Below, piece after piece: positions 7,494-15,869 of a DNA stretch of 41,744 nucleotides. The stretch comes from CAYQTK01 sp964420375 (GTDB taxonomy: Bacteria; RBG-13-61-14; DATKZS01), in assembly GCA_964420375.1 (NCBI GenBank), contig CAYQTK010000010.1, positions 1 through 41,744 of the forward strand, given 5' to 3'. Position numbers and translations under genes: made by a program. The notes beneath the pieces were generated by a model. It searched no databases, had not been told where the DNA came from, and saw nothing but the letters and a program-made list of their open reading frames with translations. Position 1 is the first letter of the stretch. The number at the start of each line of letters is the position of its first letter.

Positions 7494-8333
7494 ATGAAAA
7501 ACCGACTCGTTTACAAACTCGGCATTGAATTGCCCGTTCTTCAGGGAGGCATGATGGAGATATCCCGGGCTTCCCTGGCGGCGGCAGTATCCAATGCAGG
7601 CGGGCTGGGAACACTGGGACAATGCATGGACCTGGAAAAATGGCGCAACGAGATCATAAAGACCAAGGAGCTTACTGACAAGCCCTTTTCAGTAAACCTT
7701 CCCCTGCATATCCCTGACCTGGACCGGCGGCTTGAGGCCATCTTTGAAGAAAAGGTCAAGATAGTAACCACTGCCGCAGGTAATCCCGCCCGGGTGATTG
7801 ATACCCTGAAGCAGGAAGGGATCACCGTGCTTCACGTGGTGGGCACTGCCGCACAGGCGGAAAAGGTGGAGAAAGCCGGCGTGGACGCCATAGTGGCCGA
7901 GGGAGGCGAAAGCGGCGGCATGGTCGGCAAAGACCGGGTTTCTTCTATAGTGCTGGTTCCCGAGGTTGCCGGCCGCGTAAAAGTGCCGGTTGTAGCAGCA
8001 GGAGGTTTTGCAGACGCCCGCGGCCTGGTAGCGGCAATGGCTTTAGGAGCACAGGGCGTACAGATCGGGACCCGCTTTCTGGTGACCAAGGAATGCGATG
8101 CTTCAGAAGAATGGAAAAACGCCATATGCAGGGCAAAGGACACGGACACCCAAGTGGTCCCCCGCGGACCCGCGCAGGGAAGAACGCTCAAAGACGAACT
8201 CATGCCGGGGGCAATGGCGGGAATAGTATCAGGACTTATAGACGATGAAATGAGCGTAAAAGAAATAATGCAGGAAATTGCAGAAAACGCCCTGCCTGTA
8301 CTGGAAAAAATAAGAAAACAGCTCCAGGACTAA
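7494..8333 (+). CDS. FabK / nitronate monooxygenase-like FMN protein lacking the catalytic His
   Basis: A 279-residue TIM-barrel flavoprotein of the NMO/FabK family, with GGAGAG 6 bases upstream. Family blocks seen: PVLQGGM (14-20), SNAGGLGTLG (33-42), VTTAAGNP (91-98), AEGGESGGMVG (135-145), VVAAGGFAD and VQIGTRF, the last two being FMN phosphate contacts. In S. pneumoniae FabK the equivalent of AEGGESGGMVG is AEGMEAGGHIG, whose His144 is catalytic; here that position is Met143. The protein is also about 40 residues shorter than FabK. It therefore keeps the flavin site but probably not the usual chemistry of either enoyl-ACP reduction or nitronate oxidation. It lies 31 bases after gspN and its stop overlaps the opposing yfhO stop by 4 bases. 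Confidence 0.8.
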   Translation: MKNRLVYKLGIELPVLQGGMMEISRASLAAAVSNAGGLGTLGQCMDLEKWRNEIIKTKELTDKPFSVNLPLHIPDLDRRLEAIFEEKVKIVTTAAGNPARVIDTLKQEGITVLHVVGTAAQAEKVEKAGVDAIVAEGGESGGMVGKDRVSSIVLVPEVAGRVKVPVVAAGGFADARGLVAAMALGAQGVQIGTRFLVTKECDASEEWKNAICRAKDTDTQVVPRGPAQGRTLKDELMPGAMAGIVSGLIDDEMSVKEIMQEIAENALPVLEKIRKQLQD

Positions 8334-11116
8334 TTTTTGCCCCCTTTAAGGCCGAGAGGGGACCTGAAGACAAAGCATCCCCCAAACGCCAGGCAGGCGA
8401 AAAGTCCGGACAAGGTTCCGAAAAGACCGATGCGGAAAGAAACCGGCTGGAAACGAAGCTCCACCAGGTTAACGCCACCCTGAACGGCAACAGCGCGAAA
8501 ACTGTGATCAGCCAAAAGAACCGGGACCTCTTCGCCCTCCACAAAAGCGCGCCAGCCGGGATAATACTGATCGGACATAAATAATAAACCCGGACCATCG
8601 GAAACTACCCGGTACTTCTTGATACCCGGCCTCCGATCCAGCAAGCGGACCATGTCTTTATAAGGACGTATTTTACTGTTCTTAAGCCCCCGACCGGCTT
8701 CAGGCGGCAGCCGGTCAACGTAAACCGTGGTGAGAAGGTCCCGACGACTTGCGTTGGACAGCTTTTTCAGCAGCTTTTCTCCCGATGCCTCTTTTGCATC
8801 GTGTACTACAAACGCTCGCGGCAGGACCTGCTTGTTTATAAAAACCGATATCTCCGGAGACGGCCGGTACCTTTCCTGAAAAGTAAGCTCCGGGTTCGTT
8901 ATCCGTGCATTGTCCCACATATACAGAAGCCCCGGACATTTCTTTCCCCGAGGATTTGAAAGCTCGAGCAGGACCGTCCGGCCGGCATAGTCCGTAAGCG
9001 GAAGCCGGACCTCTTGGCCCGTGCCCTTTTGCGGAGGCCACGGCCGGCCTTGGACGCTTTCTTCAAAGAGCTTCTCTACCGTATCGCCCCCACGTACCCT
9101 GATGGAGAAGACTCCCCGCGAGCCGGCAACTCCTTTATCAAGCCGGTATGCGCCGGGAGTGAAGCGCAGGACATCATTGCTCCGCACGTGCACCTTGTAT
9201 TGATACACCTCTCCGGGGGCGGCAATTACAGACCTGGAGAAGGTCTCTTTGCCCGCATCCTCTTTTTCGGAAAGTCCGCGAAAAGGTCCGGACAGACACT
9301 CCCTGCGGTGATAGTAAGGCTTTGACCACGCGAGCTGATACGGAGATGCAAACTTAAGGTTCAACTCCCTGTCGATTATGAATCCCAGGGAAACCAGGTC
9401 CAGGATGGGCACGCCGTCCCTCCTGATGAACTTGCCGTCCCTGAACTTGTCGTTTATGCCCATGTCCGACAGCTTGCCGTGGGCGAACTCCGCGGCACGC
9501 GGGTGTGCGAGAGCCATGACCTCGGCAAAGCTGCGGGGCGGAACGGTAATCCACCCGTCAATCGAGTCCGTGCCCAGCACAAAACCCGCATGATATAAAA
9601 GTTCCGGGTCCTTCAGTCCCTTCCTGCTTACCATGATGTAGCGGTGCCCCGTCTTCCTGATGTCCCGGGACGCGTCTTTGAGCCAGTCAGAGTAGTGGTA
9701 CTGTGAATGATCGTGAGAAGGAAGATAGTAAAAAGCCATCCCGTAAAGCTCGGCGGTCTGCACAAGGCAGAGTCCTGCCACTATGGTTACCGCAAGCAGG
9801 CCCGGCTTGAAGCGCCAGGCAGCAAAGAACAGCATCAGCAAAGCAGCGTATATAAAAGCGTACACCTTTGAGAATGGAAAAAAGTCCGCCAGTCGGGGAC
9901 CGAAAAAATGGACTGCAAAGCACAAGAGTGCAATGGCTGCGCCATAGGTGAAAAGACGCCGGGACACGATCTCCTTGTCGCCAAGATATGTCACGGCCTG
10001 ACCGGCGAGGATGGCCAAAAGAAGCTGGGCCATGAAAAAACTGAGCTCCGGAAAGTCCATGGCATTCAAAAAAGGGAACAGGTATTGGAAGCGGGAAAGC
10101 AAAGGTATGCTTCCGAAGGACCAGAAAAGCGCCAGCAGAGCCAGCGCGCCCACGCCCCGCGAGGAGGGGCGCGAGCGTACGATCACCGAGAAGACGGCCA
10201 GGACAAAGCTCATGAAGCCAAGATACAGCAAAGGCTTGGGAGCCCCGATATGGCTCGTTGTGGCGATTCCCTTTACAGGGAAAAGCAGTCCCCAGAAAAG
10301 CTGCGGAGACAAGCTGTTCTTCGTAAAGTAGGAAAATGTCACCCCCTGGTTGCGGATGAAATGGTCAGTGTACTCGTAAAGAGGCAAGAGCTGAATAAGG
10401 CATAAAAAGCCGGCCACCACCAGGATGAAAACAAGCGCAGGAACGCGCCGCAGCCATCCCGGATGGCCCCGCACCAGGATGATGAGGAGGGGAATGGAAA
10501 GAAAGAACGAGTATGCCGTGGACTCGATGTCTCCGCCCAGCACCTGGAGGGCCAGGAAAACAGCACACAAAACAAGCCACAGCGACCTGCCGTGATATAA
10601 AAAACAAACCGCGGAAAAAAGAAACCACGGTATCCACACGTTCGAGCAGGTGCTGGGAAGAAAGTGTATGAAGTAGAAAGGCTTGCCGCAAAAAACATAA
10701 GACACTGACGCAAACCACGCTCCAGCCGAACTGAGATTTATGGCACGACAGAGAAAGAACACCCCGGAAGCGGCAACGAAAAGATGTAGAGGATAAAAAC
10801 AGTTCACCACCTTCGAGTAATCGGAGATAAGAAAAAGCCAGCCCGGCGGGTAGAAAACACCGGTATGAGAGAACGATGCAAAAGGAAAGCCGGCAAAAGC
10901 GTTCCCGCACCAGAGAGGGAAAAGACCCTGGCTCCACGATTTCGAAATGTGCGCCCGGAATGGTATCCACTGGAACCCAACGTCATGGACCAACGGCAAA
11001 GAAAGCGAACTGTCCCCCTCAGCGAAGCGCAAGAGAAAAGGGGCCGCAATCATAACCGCCAGAACAGAAAGGGCTCTGTAATCCCACCTCCCGTATTTTA
11101 TGCCTGTCCCCGACAC
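8330..11116 (-). CDS. YfhO-family polytopic membrane protein
   Basis: A 928-residue protein. Residues about 14-460 carry a dozen or so membrane segments, with an early luminal loop (VHDVGFQWIPFRAHISKSW) of the type seen in GT-C glycosyltransferases; residues 470-890 form a large soluble beta-rich domain; a last membrane segment (about 893-915) is close to the C-terminus. This is the layout of YfhO proteins, linked in Firmicutes to lipoteichoic acid glycosylation and otherwise poorly characterised. The start is a GTG at 11116; moving to the next Met (residue 22) would cut through the first membrane segment. No ribosome site precedes the GTG, and the -10 box sits 6 bases before it. Neighbouring GT2 and GT39 genes fit an envelope polysaccharide role. 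Confidence 0.75.
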   Translation of the reverse strand: MSGTGIKYGRWDYRALSVLAVMIAAPFLLRFAEGDSSLSLPLVHDVGFQWIPFRAHISKSWSQGLFPLWCGNAFAGFPFASFSHTGVFYPPGWLFLISDYSKVVNCFYPLHLFVAASGVFFLCRAINLSSAGAWFASVSYVFCGKPFYFIHFLPSTCSNVWIPWFLFSAVCFLYHGRSLWLVLCAVFLALQVLGGDIESTAYSFFLSIPLLIILVRGHPGWLRRVPALVFILVVAGFLCLIQLLPLYEYTDHFIRNQGVTFSYFTKNSLSPQLFWGLLFPVKGIATTSHIGAPKPLLYLGFMSFVLAVFSVIVRSRPSSRGVGALALLALFWSFGSIPLLSRFQYLFPFLNAMDFPELSFFMAQLLLAILAGQAVTYLGDKEIVSRRLFTYGAAIALLCFAVHFFGPRLADFFPFSKVYAFIYAALLMLFFAAWRFKPGLLAVTIVAGLCLVQTAELYGMAFYYLPSHDHSQYHYSDWLKDASRDIRKTGHRYIMVSRKGLKDPELLYHAGFVLGTDSIDGWITVPPRSFAEVMALAHPRAAEFAHGKLSDMGINDKFRDGKFIRRDGVPILDLVSLGFIIDRELNLKFASPYQLAWSKPYYHRRECLSGPFRGLSEKEDAGKETFSRSVIAAPGEVYQYKVHVRSNDVLRFTPGAYRLDKGVAGSRGVFSIRVRGGDTVEKLFEESVQGRPWPPQKGTGQEVRLPLTDYAGRTVLLELSNPRGKKCPGLLYMWDNARITNPELTFQERYRPSPEISVFINKQVLPRAFVVHDAKEASGEKLLKKLSNASRRDLLTTVYVDRLPPEAGRGLKNSKIRPYKDMVRLLDRRPGIKKYRVVSDGPGLLFMSDQYYPGWRAFVEGEEVPVLLADHSFRAVAVQGGVNLVELRFQPVSFRIGLFGTLSGLFACLAFGGCFVFRSPLGLKGGKN

Positions 11117-11122
11117 AGTTAG

Positions 11123-11152
11123 ATTATAACCTTACCAAAAGTGTCCAGCCAA
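11123..11152 (-). promoter_or_regulatory. Promoter of the YfhO gene, predicted to make a leaderless mRNA
   Basis: On the minus strand TTGGCT (11147-11152), an 18-base spacer and a perfect TATAAT (11123-11128). Only six bases separate the -10 box from the GTG start at 11116, so the expected first transcribed base is the first base of the start codon. Confidence 0.5.
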
Positions 11153-11211
11153 AACCGGAAACAAAATAAAAAACATAAAGCCGAACCCGAAGCCTTGCAC
11201 GAATGTCGAAT

Positions 11212-11295
11212 TTAAGTAGTGCCCGTTGCGAAAATCCGTTTTTGGAATGCGAAAGCTTGCTTTCGCTTTCATAAGTTCCGGCTTGCCGGAACTTA
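11212..11295 (+). repeat. Dispersed palindromic element, copy B
   Basis: Inverted relative to copy A at the window start. It contains the same 11-base-arm palindrome (11272-11282 and 11285-11295, TT turn here) and the GCGAAAGC/GCTTTCGC hairpin (11249-11266), then the CGTTGCG and TTAAGTAGT end blocks (11212-11220). It lacks the 65-base insert with the nested hairpin that copy A carries. Confidence 0.75.
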
Positions 11296-11520
11296 CAAAA
11301 AGGCGTCTCGTAAACTGTGAGCCTTTTGTGGAGCGCATTTCCGACAAGCAAGCTTCCCGGCGGAAAAAGCGGACAGCTTGCTGCCGCACTCCAAAACAGC
11401 GCTGCCAAAGTAAATTAAACCTCCGTTTCGCAACAAGCGCTAAGTAAAACATTAACTGATGCGGCCTCCCTTTGCCGCCGTTATTGCGCCGTGTTAGATT
11501 AACTGAATCACGTTTTTAAA
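11296..11520. other. Gene-free stretch with further small hairpins
   Basis: Holds an AAAAGGC/GCCTTTT inverted repeat (11298-11304 and 11321-11327) and another hairpin with a TT turn (11369-11387, GCGG-A-CAGC against GCTG-CCGC), followed by CACTCCAAAA, a block also present in copy A. It may be a decayed further copy. No convincing promoter or ribosome site is seen before the glycosyltransferase at 11521. Confidence 0.5.
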
Positions 11521-12498
11521 ATGATGCGGATAAACGTCATAATACCCAACATGAACGGAGAGAGGCTGCTTCCCGATTGCCTGGATTCACTCGCCAGGCA
11601 AACGAGACAGCCGGATGAGGTCATCGTAGTTGACAACGGAAGCAACGACCGCTCCCGACTTATCGTCAAAGAACATCACCTTATGCCCCGGCTTCTCGAG
11701 CTTCCGGAAAACCGCGGCTTTGCAACAGCAGTCAATTACGGCATACAAGAGTCCGCCGCTGACGTGGTGGCCCTTCTCAATAACGACGTGGTCTGTGACC
11801 CGCGCTGGATCGAGATGGGGGAAGATGCGCTTCTTCAGCACCCCCGCGCGGACATGGCTGCATCACTGGTCTTGAAAAGCTTCTCCAGGGATTTGATAGA
11901 CTCGGCAGGAGACATGTTAACCCCTGACGGAAGGCCCGCTCATGTCGGCGGCGGCAGGCGCGCCGCAAGCTTCGGGCAGGAGATTTTAGAGGTGTTGTCT
12001 CCATGCGCGGGCGCGGCCTTTTATCGCAAAAACATGTTTTCAAAAACCGGCTGCTTTGAAGAGAGCTTCTTCGCCTACCTGGAAGACGTGGACCTCGGGC
12101 TGAGAGCACGCTCTGGAGGACACCGCTGCATTATGTCCCCTTTTGCAGTTGTCTATCATCACGGCGCTGCAACCGAGCTTGCGGACAGGAAAGCAGACAA
12201 GCGCGTTGACTCGGCCATGCGAGTGCGCTGGATCGCTGCCAACCGCGTCCGCGTCATGGCAAGGAACCTGCCCGCATCCCGCATCTTTTTATGGGGACCC
12301 TGCATAGCCGCGGGATTTATTCGTAGCGCCGCATATCACGTGACGGTCTCCCGCCAGGCAAAACCTTTCTGGCAGGGCATCCGTGAAGGCTTCGCCAGGT
12401 GGGGAGATGACCGCAGATACTTTAAAAAAACGGATCATGGCGCGTTTTTCGATACCGAGTCGCTCATCAAGGAAGGCTTCCGGCCATGGCAGGGCTGA
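11521..12498 (+). CDS. GT2-family glycosyltransferase (first of a tandem pair)
   Basis: A 325-residue cytoplasmic GT-A enzyme. Motifs in order: nucleotide-binding VIIPNMNGERLLPDCL, VVDNGSNDRS, the metal-binding-like ALLNNDV (about residue 91), an acceptor region GAAFYRKN, and FFAYLEDVDLGLRARSGG with the catalytic-type Glu-Asp at about 188. This is the rhamnosyltransferase-like subgroup that builds surface glycans. The start could be either of two adjacent ATG codons (11521 or 11524). Its end overlaps the next gene by 13 bases, and the two proteins are clear paralogues. Confidence 0.85.
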   Translation: MMRINVIIPNMNGERLLPDCLDSLARQTRQPDEVIVVDNGSNDRSRLIVKEHHLMPRLLELPENRGFATAVNYGIQESAADVVALLNNDVVCDPRWIEMGEDALLQHPRADMAASLVLKSFSRDLIDSAGDMLTPDGRPAHVGGGRRAASFGQEILEVLSPCAGAAFYRKNMFSKTGCFEESFFAYLEDVDLGLRARSGGHRCIMSPFAVVYHHGAATELADRKADKRVDSAMRVRWIAANRVRVMARNLPASRIFLWGPCIAAGFIRSAAYHVTVSRQAKPFWQGIREGFARWGDDRRYFKKTDHGAFFDTESLIKEGFRPWQG

Positions 12499-13457
12499 TC
12501 AGCGTAATCGTTCCCAACCGCGACGGAGAAGCGATACTTCCCGCATGCATCAGTGCACTGCAAGATCAAAGCCTTTGCGCTTACGAGGTCATCGTGGTGG
12601 ATGACTCTTCGTGCGACGGCTCGGTGGAGATGATAAAAAAGCTTTACCCGGATGTCAGGGTTGTCGCCCTCGATCATGTGCACGGCTTTGCCGGCGCCTG
12701 CTGCCGCGGCCTGGAGGCGGCGGGAGGAGAATGGATAGCTGTTTTGAACTCCGACGCCCGGCCGCGTCGGGGCTGGCTTAGCGAGTCGGTAAGTGCGGCG
12801 GGAAACAATCCTTCCATCGGCATGGTTGCCTCCGCGGTCTATCTGGAGGACGGCACCATTGACTCCATGGGCATTGGCGTGGACCGCTTCGGCATGGCCT
12901 ATCTGCACGGACACCGACAAAAAGACCCTGATCGAAACAACCCGGCTGCCGACTTTGAACAAGTGTTCGGACCGGCCGGCTCCGCTGCCTTGTATCGCCG
13001 TGCCATGCTCGAAGAGACAGGGTTTTACGAGTCGGATTACTTCGCATACTACGAAGACCTGGACATTGCTTTCCGGGCGAGGTGGAAAGGATACAAATGT
13101 GTGCTGGCAAGGAACGCACGCGTAGAGCATGTTCACTCCTACACCGTTAAAAGAACAGGAGTGGACAAAAGGCTCCTGCTGCAAAGAAACCGGCTGCGCA
13201 CGGTGGCCCGTAACTGGCCAGGCTCCTGGATCGTTCGTTACTTTCCCTGGCTTATCGCCGGGAGCTTCGCCGGCGTTGCCGCGGCAATGGCGGAAAAAAA
13301 TTTTCGTGCGCCTTTCAAGGCCCGCAAACAGTTTATTCAACATTTGCACGCGGACCTGAAGACCAGGAGAACCGTGCTGGGCAATAGAAACGTAGACATC
13401 GGAACAATGGAGCACTGGTTGTTCCACCGCTCGCTGTCAAGGAAACAGTTATCTTGA
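12486..13457 (+). CDS. GT2-family glycosyltransferase (second of a tandem pair)
   Basis: A 323-residue paralogue of the preceding protein with the same motif order: VIVPNRDGEAILPACI, VVDDSSCDGS, VLNSDARP, GSAALYRRAM and YFAYYEDLDIAFRARWKG. The C-terminal 60 residues carry a weakly hydrophobic amphipathic stretch (VRYFPWLIAGSFAGVAAAMA) that may touch the membrane. It is translationally linked on both sides: 13 bases of overlap upstream, and its TGA overlaps the TTG start of the next gene as TTGA (13454-13457). Confidence 0.85.
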   Translation: MAGLISVIVPNRDGEAILPACISALQDQSLCAYEVIVVDDSSCDGSVEMIKKLYPDVRVVALDHVHGFAGACCRGLEAAGGEWIAVLNSDARPRRGWLSESVSAAGNNPSIGMVASAVYLEDGTIDSMGIGVDRFGMAYLHGHRQKDPDRNNPAADFEQVFGPAGSAALYRRAMLEETGFYESDYFAYYEDLDIAFRARWKGYKCVLARNARVEHVHSYTVKRTGVDKRLLLQRNRLRTVARNWPGSWIVRYFPWLIAGSFAGVAAAMAEKNFRAPFKARKQFIQHLHADLKTRRTVLGNRNVDIGTMEHWLFHRSLSRKQLS

Positions 13458-15079
13458 AAACATCAAGCCGGTACTCTACCGCTTTCTTCGCCATGCTGGT
13501 GATTTTTATACTCGCAAGCCTGGTGCTTATTCCAATACCATTTACACGCGACCAGGGCATCTACGCCTATAACGGCTGGCGATGGCTTGCCGACGACACC
13601 CTGTACGCTGATACCTTCGGCCATAAAGGGCCGCTGCTTTATATCATCTATGCCGTTTGTTTGGACCTCTCCGGAGGCGCAATGTGGGCGGTCAATCTGG
13701 CGGACATCGTTTTTCGCGCGGCCACTGTGGCGTTCGTGTTCCTTGCCGCTCGCGAGATATCGGGCAGCCGTGCTTCGCTTCTGGCTGCATTGTTCGCCGC
13801 CCTGCCTCTGGCCGGCGTGTTCAACTCCTGCTGGTGGAACGCCCAGGCGGAGACCTTTATGCTGCCCGCACTGGCAGGGTCGGCCTGGCTTCTCCTGCGC
13901 TTTCAACGAAAAGGACAGGCGTGGAACCTCGCGCTTGCCGGGTTCATAGCCGCCCAGGCGGTGATGCTGAAATGGAGCGCGTTTGCCCACGTTCTTTTAT
14001 TATATCTGTGGATTGTTATTGTAAGCCGCGGACCGGCTCAGGCATTGACCGACACCAAAGGACTCGCCCGACTGCGCACACACGGCATTGGAGCGGGTTT
14101 TCTCCTTGGAGTTATCTTATGGCTTTTCTATCTCGCGGTCGCAGGCGCCCTGTCAGACATGTGGGAGTTGGCAGTGGTGTTCAACTCTTTCCACGCCCGG
14201 GCGGCGTTTGCCGGGTTTGACCTTTCTTCCGTCGAGCTCTTCTTCGTGCGCGCAAACCACGTCTTCAGCTTCGTCCCCCTTTGCGTTCTTGGACTGGCGA
14301 TTAAAAGAGACTCCAGGCGTATTGACGAGGGAACCGCTTTCGCGCTGCTGTGGCTTCTCATAGCGTTGTTGCAGCTTTTCTCCCAGGCCCGCTTTTTTCT
14401 CTACCATTACCTCGTCGTCATCCCTCCGCTGGCCGTGGTCGCCGCCGTGGGCATGGAAAGGGCATGGAAGAAGCTTGCCGATTTACTCTCTGCAAAAAGC
14501 GCAACAATCATCGCCGGTCTATTCCTGGCCGCGCTGGTTCTTGTGTTTGCAGTGCGCTTTTACTGCATTACGAGAAGCTATCAGACCTTTGCATATCTGG
14601 CGGGCGACATCAGCCGGTCCGAGTACTGGTCTAGGTTTTCCGAAGACGACGAATCCGGGAAGGGAGATTTCAACTTCCTGGCCACAACCGCAGCCGCAAG
14701 CTATGCCCGGGAAAACTCCGCTCCAAACTCGACTCTCCTCGTGTTCGGCTATGAGCCGCTTATGAACTACCTTGCCGGAAGACCCGCGCCCACCCGGTTC
14801 GAGATAGACTATCCTCTCACCTTTGAACCGCGCTCGAAAAGAGCGCACGAGTATCGCGAGAAGTTCCGCAAGCAGTTTATGAGCGAGATAAAAGCCGATC
14901 CCCCTTTGCTCGTGGCCCTGGTGGACAACGACAGGAACGCCATCGAGCCGCGGTCCTCCCTTCAGCAGGCAAAGGAGTTCAGAGAGTTCCATACATGGCT
15001 ATTAAAGAACTACCGGCGTTCGGATACGATTGAAGACTTCCATTTTTTCATCAGGAAGGAGCCGGCAAGGACTGAATAA
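13454..15079 (+). CDS. ArnT/GT39-like polytopic glycosyltransferase
   Basis: A 541-residue inner membrane protein with about ten to twelve membrane segments and a C-terminal periplasmic part (about 385-541). The first periplasmic loop has FTRDQGIYAYNGW, the position where GT-C enzymes of the PMT/ArnT clan carry a catalytic Asp, and then DTFGHKGPLLYI, also a clan hallmark. These enzymes move sugars from polyprenyl phosphate to lipid or protein. The start is TTG at 13454, chosen because it overlaps the previous stop and gives a charged N-terminus before the first helix. With the two GT2 enzymes it probably forms a small glycan-assembly operon. Confidence 0.75.
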   Translation: MKTSSRYSTAFFAMLVIFILASLVLIPIPFTRDQGIYAYNGWRWLADDTLYADTFGHKGPLLYIIYAVCLDLSGGAMWAVNLADIVFRAATVAFVFLAAREISGSRASLLAALFAALPLAGVFNSCWWNAQAETFMLPALAGSAWLLLRFQRKGQAWNLALAGFIAAQAVMLKWSAFAHVLLLYLWIVIVSRGPAQALTDTKGLARLRTHGIGAGFLLGVILWLFYLAVAGALSDMWELAVVFNSFHARAAFAGFDLSSVELFFVRANHVFSFVPLCVLGLAIKRDSRRIDEGTAFALLWLLIALLQLFSQARFFLYHYLVVIPPLAVVAAVGMERAWKKLADLLSAKSATIIAGLFLAALVLVFAVRFYCITRSYQTFAYLAGDISRSEYWSRFSEDDESGKGDFNFLATTAAASYARENSAPNSTLLVFGYEPLMNYLAGRPAPTRFEIDYPLTFEPRSKRAHEYREKFRKQFMSEIKADPPLLVALVDNDRNAIEPRSSLQQAKEFREFHTWLLKNYRRSDTIEDFHFFIRKEPARTE

Positions 15080-15138
15080 AGAACGCCCTTCCGGCCATAG
15101 TGGGGGCCATGACACGGACCGGCGGCCAGTGTACGTGC

Positions 15139-15732
15139 TCAGCTTATCTTGTGCCCGCATTCTCCGCAGAACTTGACTCCCGCGGAAAGCGGCTTTCCGC
15201 ACGCCGGACAGTTGGCTGCTCCCAGCGGCGCTCCGCATTCCTGGCAGAACTTGCCCTGTCCCGCGGGTTTGCTGCAGCTCGGGCAGATGAGTCCGGACGG
15301 CGGAGCTACTCCTTCGGGATCGCGGAAAGCCTGGGAAGCCGCGGCAGCGGCTTGGCCAACGATCTCGGCAGTGGATTGCGCTTCCATGACTACTGAACAA
15401 TCCTTGCAACAACTCTCCTGCGGAACCCAGCAGCTTTCGCAAACCCAGCTCGAGCAGCTTCCGCATCTTTTGAACTTGGGCGCAACCTCTTCCTGAGCCT
15501 CCAGCAAGGCGTTGTCCCGCTTGTCACGCCATTTCTTTTCCACCCGCGTCTCAAAGATGCTCCCCAGAAAGCCGCCCAGCGAGTTGGCCAAAGCATTGCC
15601 CAAAGCGCCCCTGGTGTACTTCTGAAACGAAGTCAATTGCTGATAGCCGCAACATTCGCAGTAAAACTGGAACTGGAATCCGTTTTCCTGGCTCAGGTCT
15701 TCGTAGTTGTCCATGAGCTGTTTTGTAGCCAT
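15139..15732 (-). CDS. Multi-zinc-ribbon protein of unknown function
   Basis: A 197-residue soluble protein starting at the ATG at 15732, 8 bases after GGGAGG. Cysteine pairs occur at CECC (25-28), then a cluster with CGSC, CESC and CKDC around 95-115, an Ala-rich linker (about 122-140), and two C-terminal zinc-ribbon hairpins of the double zinc ribbon type (CPSC to CQEC, then CPAC to CGEC). A Gly/Leu-rich amphipathic stretch lies at about 42-58. No catalytic motif is visible; double zinc ribbons often mediate protein contacts. Divergent from the PLP decarboxylase, with which it shares a 137-base promoter region. Confidence 0.75.
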   Translation of the reverse strand: MATKQLMDNYEDLSQENGFQFQFYCECCGYQQLTSFQKYTRGALGNALANSLGGFLGSIFETRVEKKWRDKRDNALLEAQEEVAPKFKRCGSCSSWVCESCWVPQESCCKDCSVVMEAQSTAEIVGQAAAAASQAFRDPEGVAPPSGLICPSCSKPAGQGKFCQECGAPLGAANCPACGKPLSAGVKFCGECGHKIS

Positions 15733-15761
15733 TTTCAAACCTCCCTGCGTTAAATAGCTTT

Positions 15762-15790
15762 ATACTATTCACCTCTTAAAAAAATTTCAA
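15762..15790 (-). promoter_or_regulatory. Promoter of the zinc-ribbon gene
   Basis: On the minus strand TTGAAA (15785-15790), 17-base spacer, TAGTAT (15762-15767), about 30 bases before the start codon. Confidence 0.45.
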
Positions 15791-15794
15791 CACC

Positions 15795-15840
15795 CGTTAC
15801 AAAAATTGAACTCTGCTTCGCTCCCGGTTATGTTGTAACG
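15795..15840 (+). promoter_or_regulatory. Decarboxylase promoter bracketed by an 8-base inverted repeat
   Basis: TTGAAC (15806-15811), 17-base spacer and TATGTT (15829-15834). CGTTACAA (15795-15802) and TTGTAACG (15833-15840) are perfect inverted copies lying just outside the -35 box and across the end of the -10 box, a layout expected of two operator half-sites. Confidence 0.45.
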
Positions 15841-15869
15841 CGTAGATTAGTTAGAAGGAGCTTTTGATT

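Noticed and set aside
11226..11447. 73-codon frame over the palindromic element
   Set aside because: It is generated by the hairpins themselves and reads differently in the other copy.
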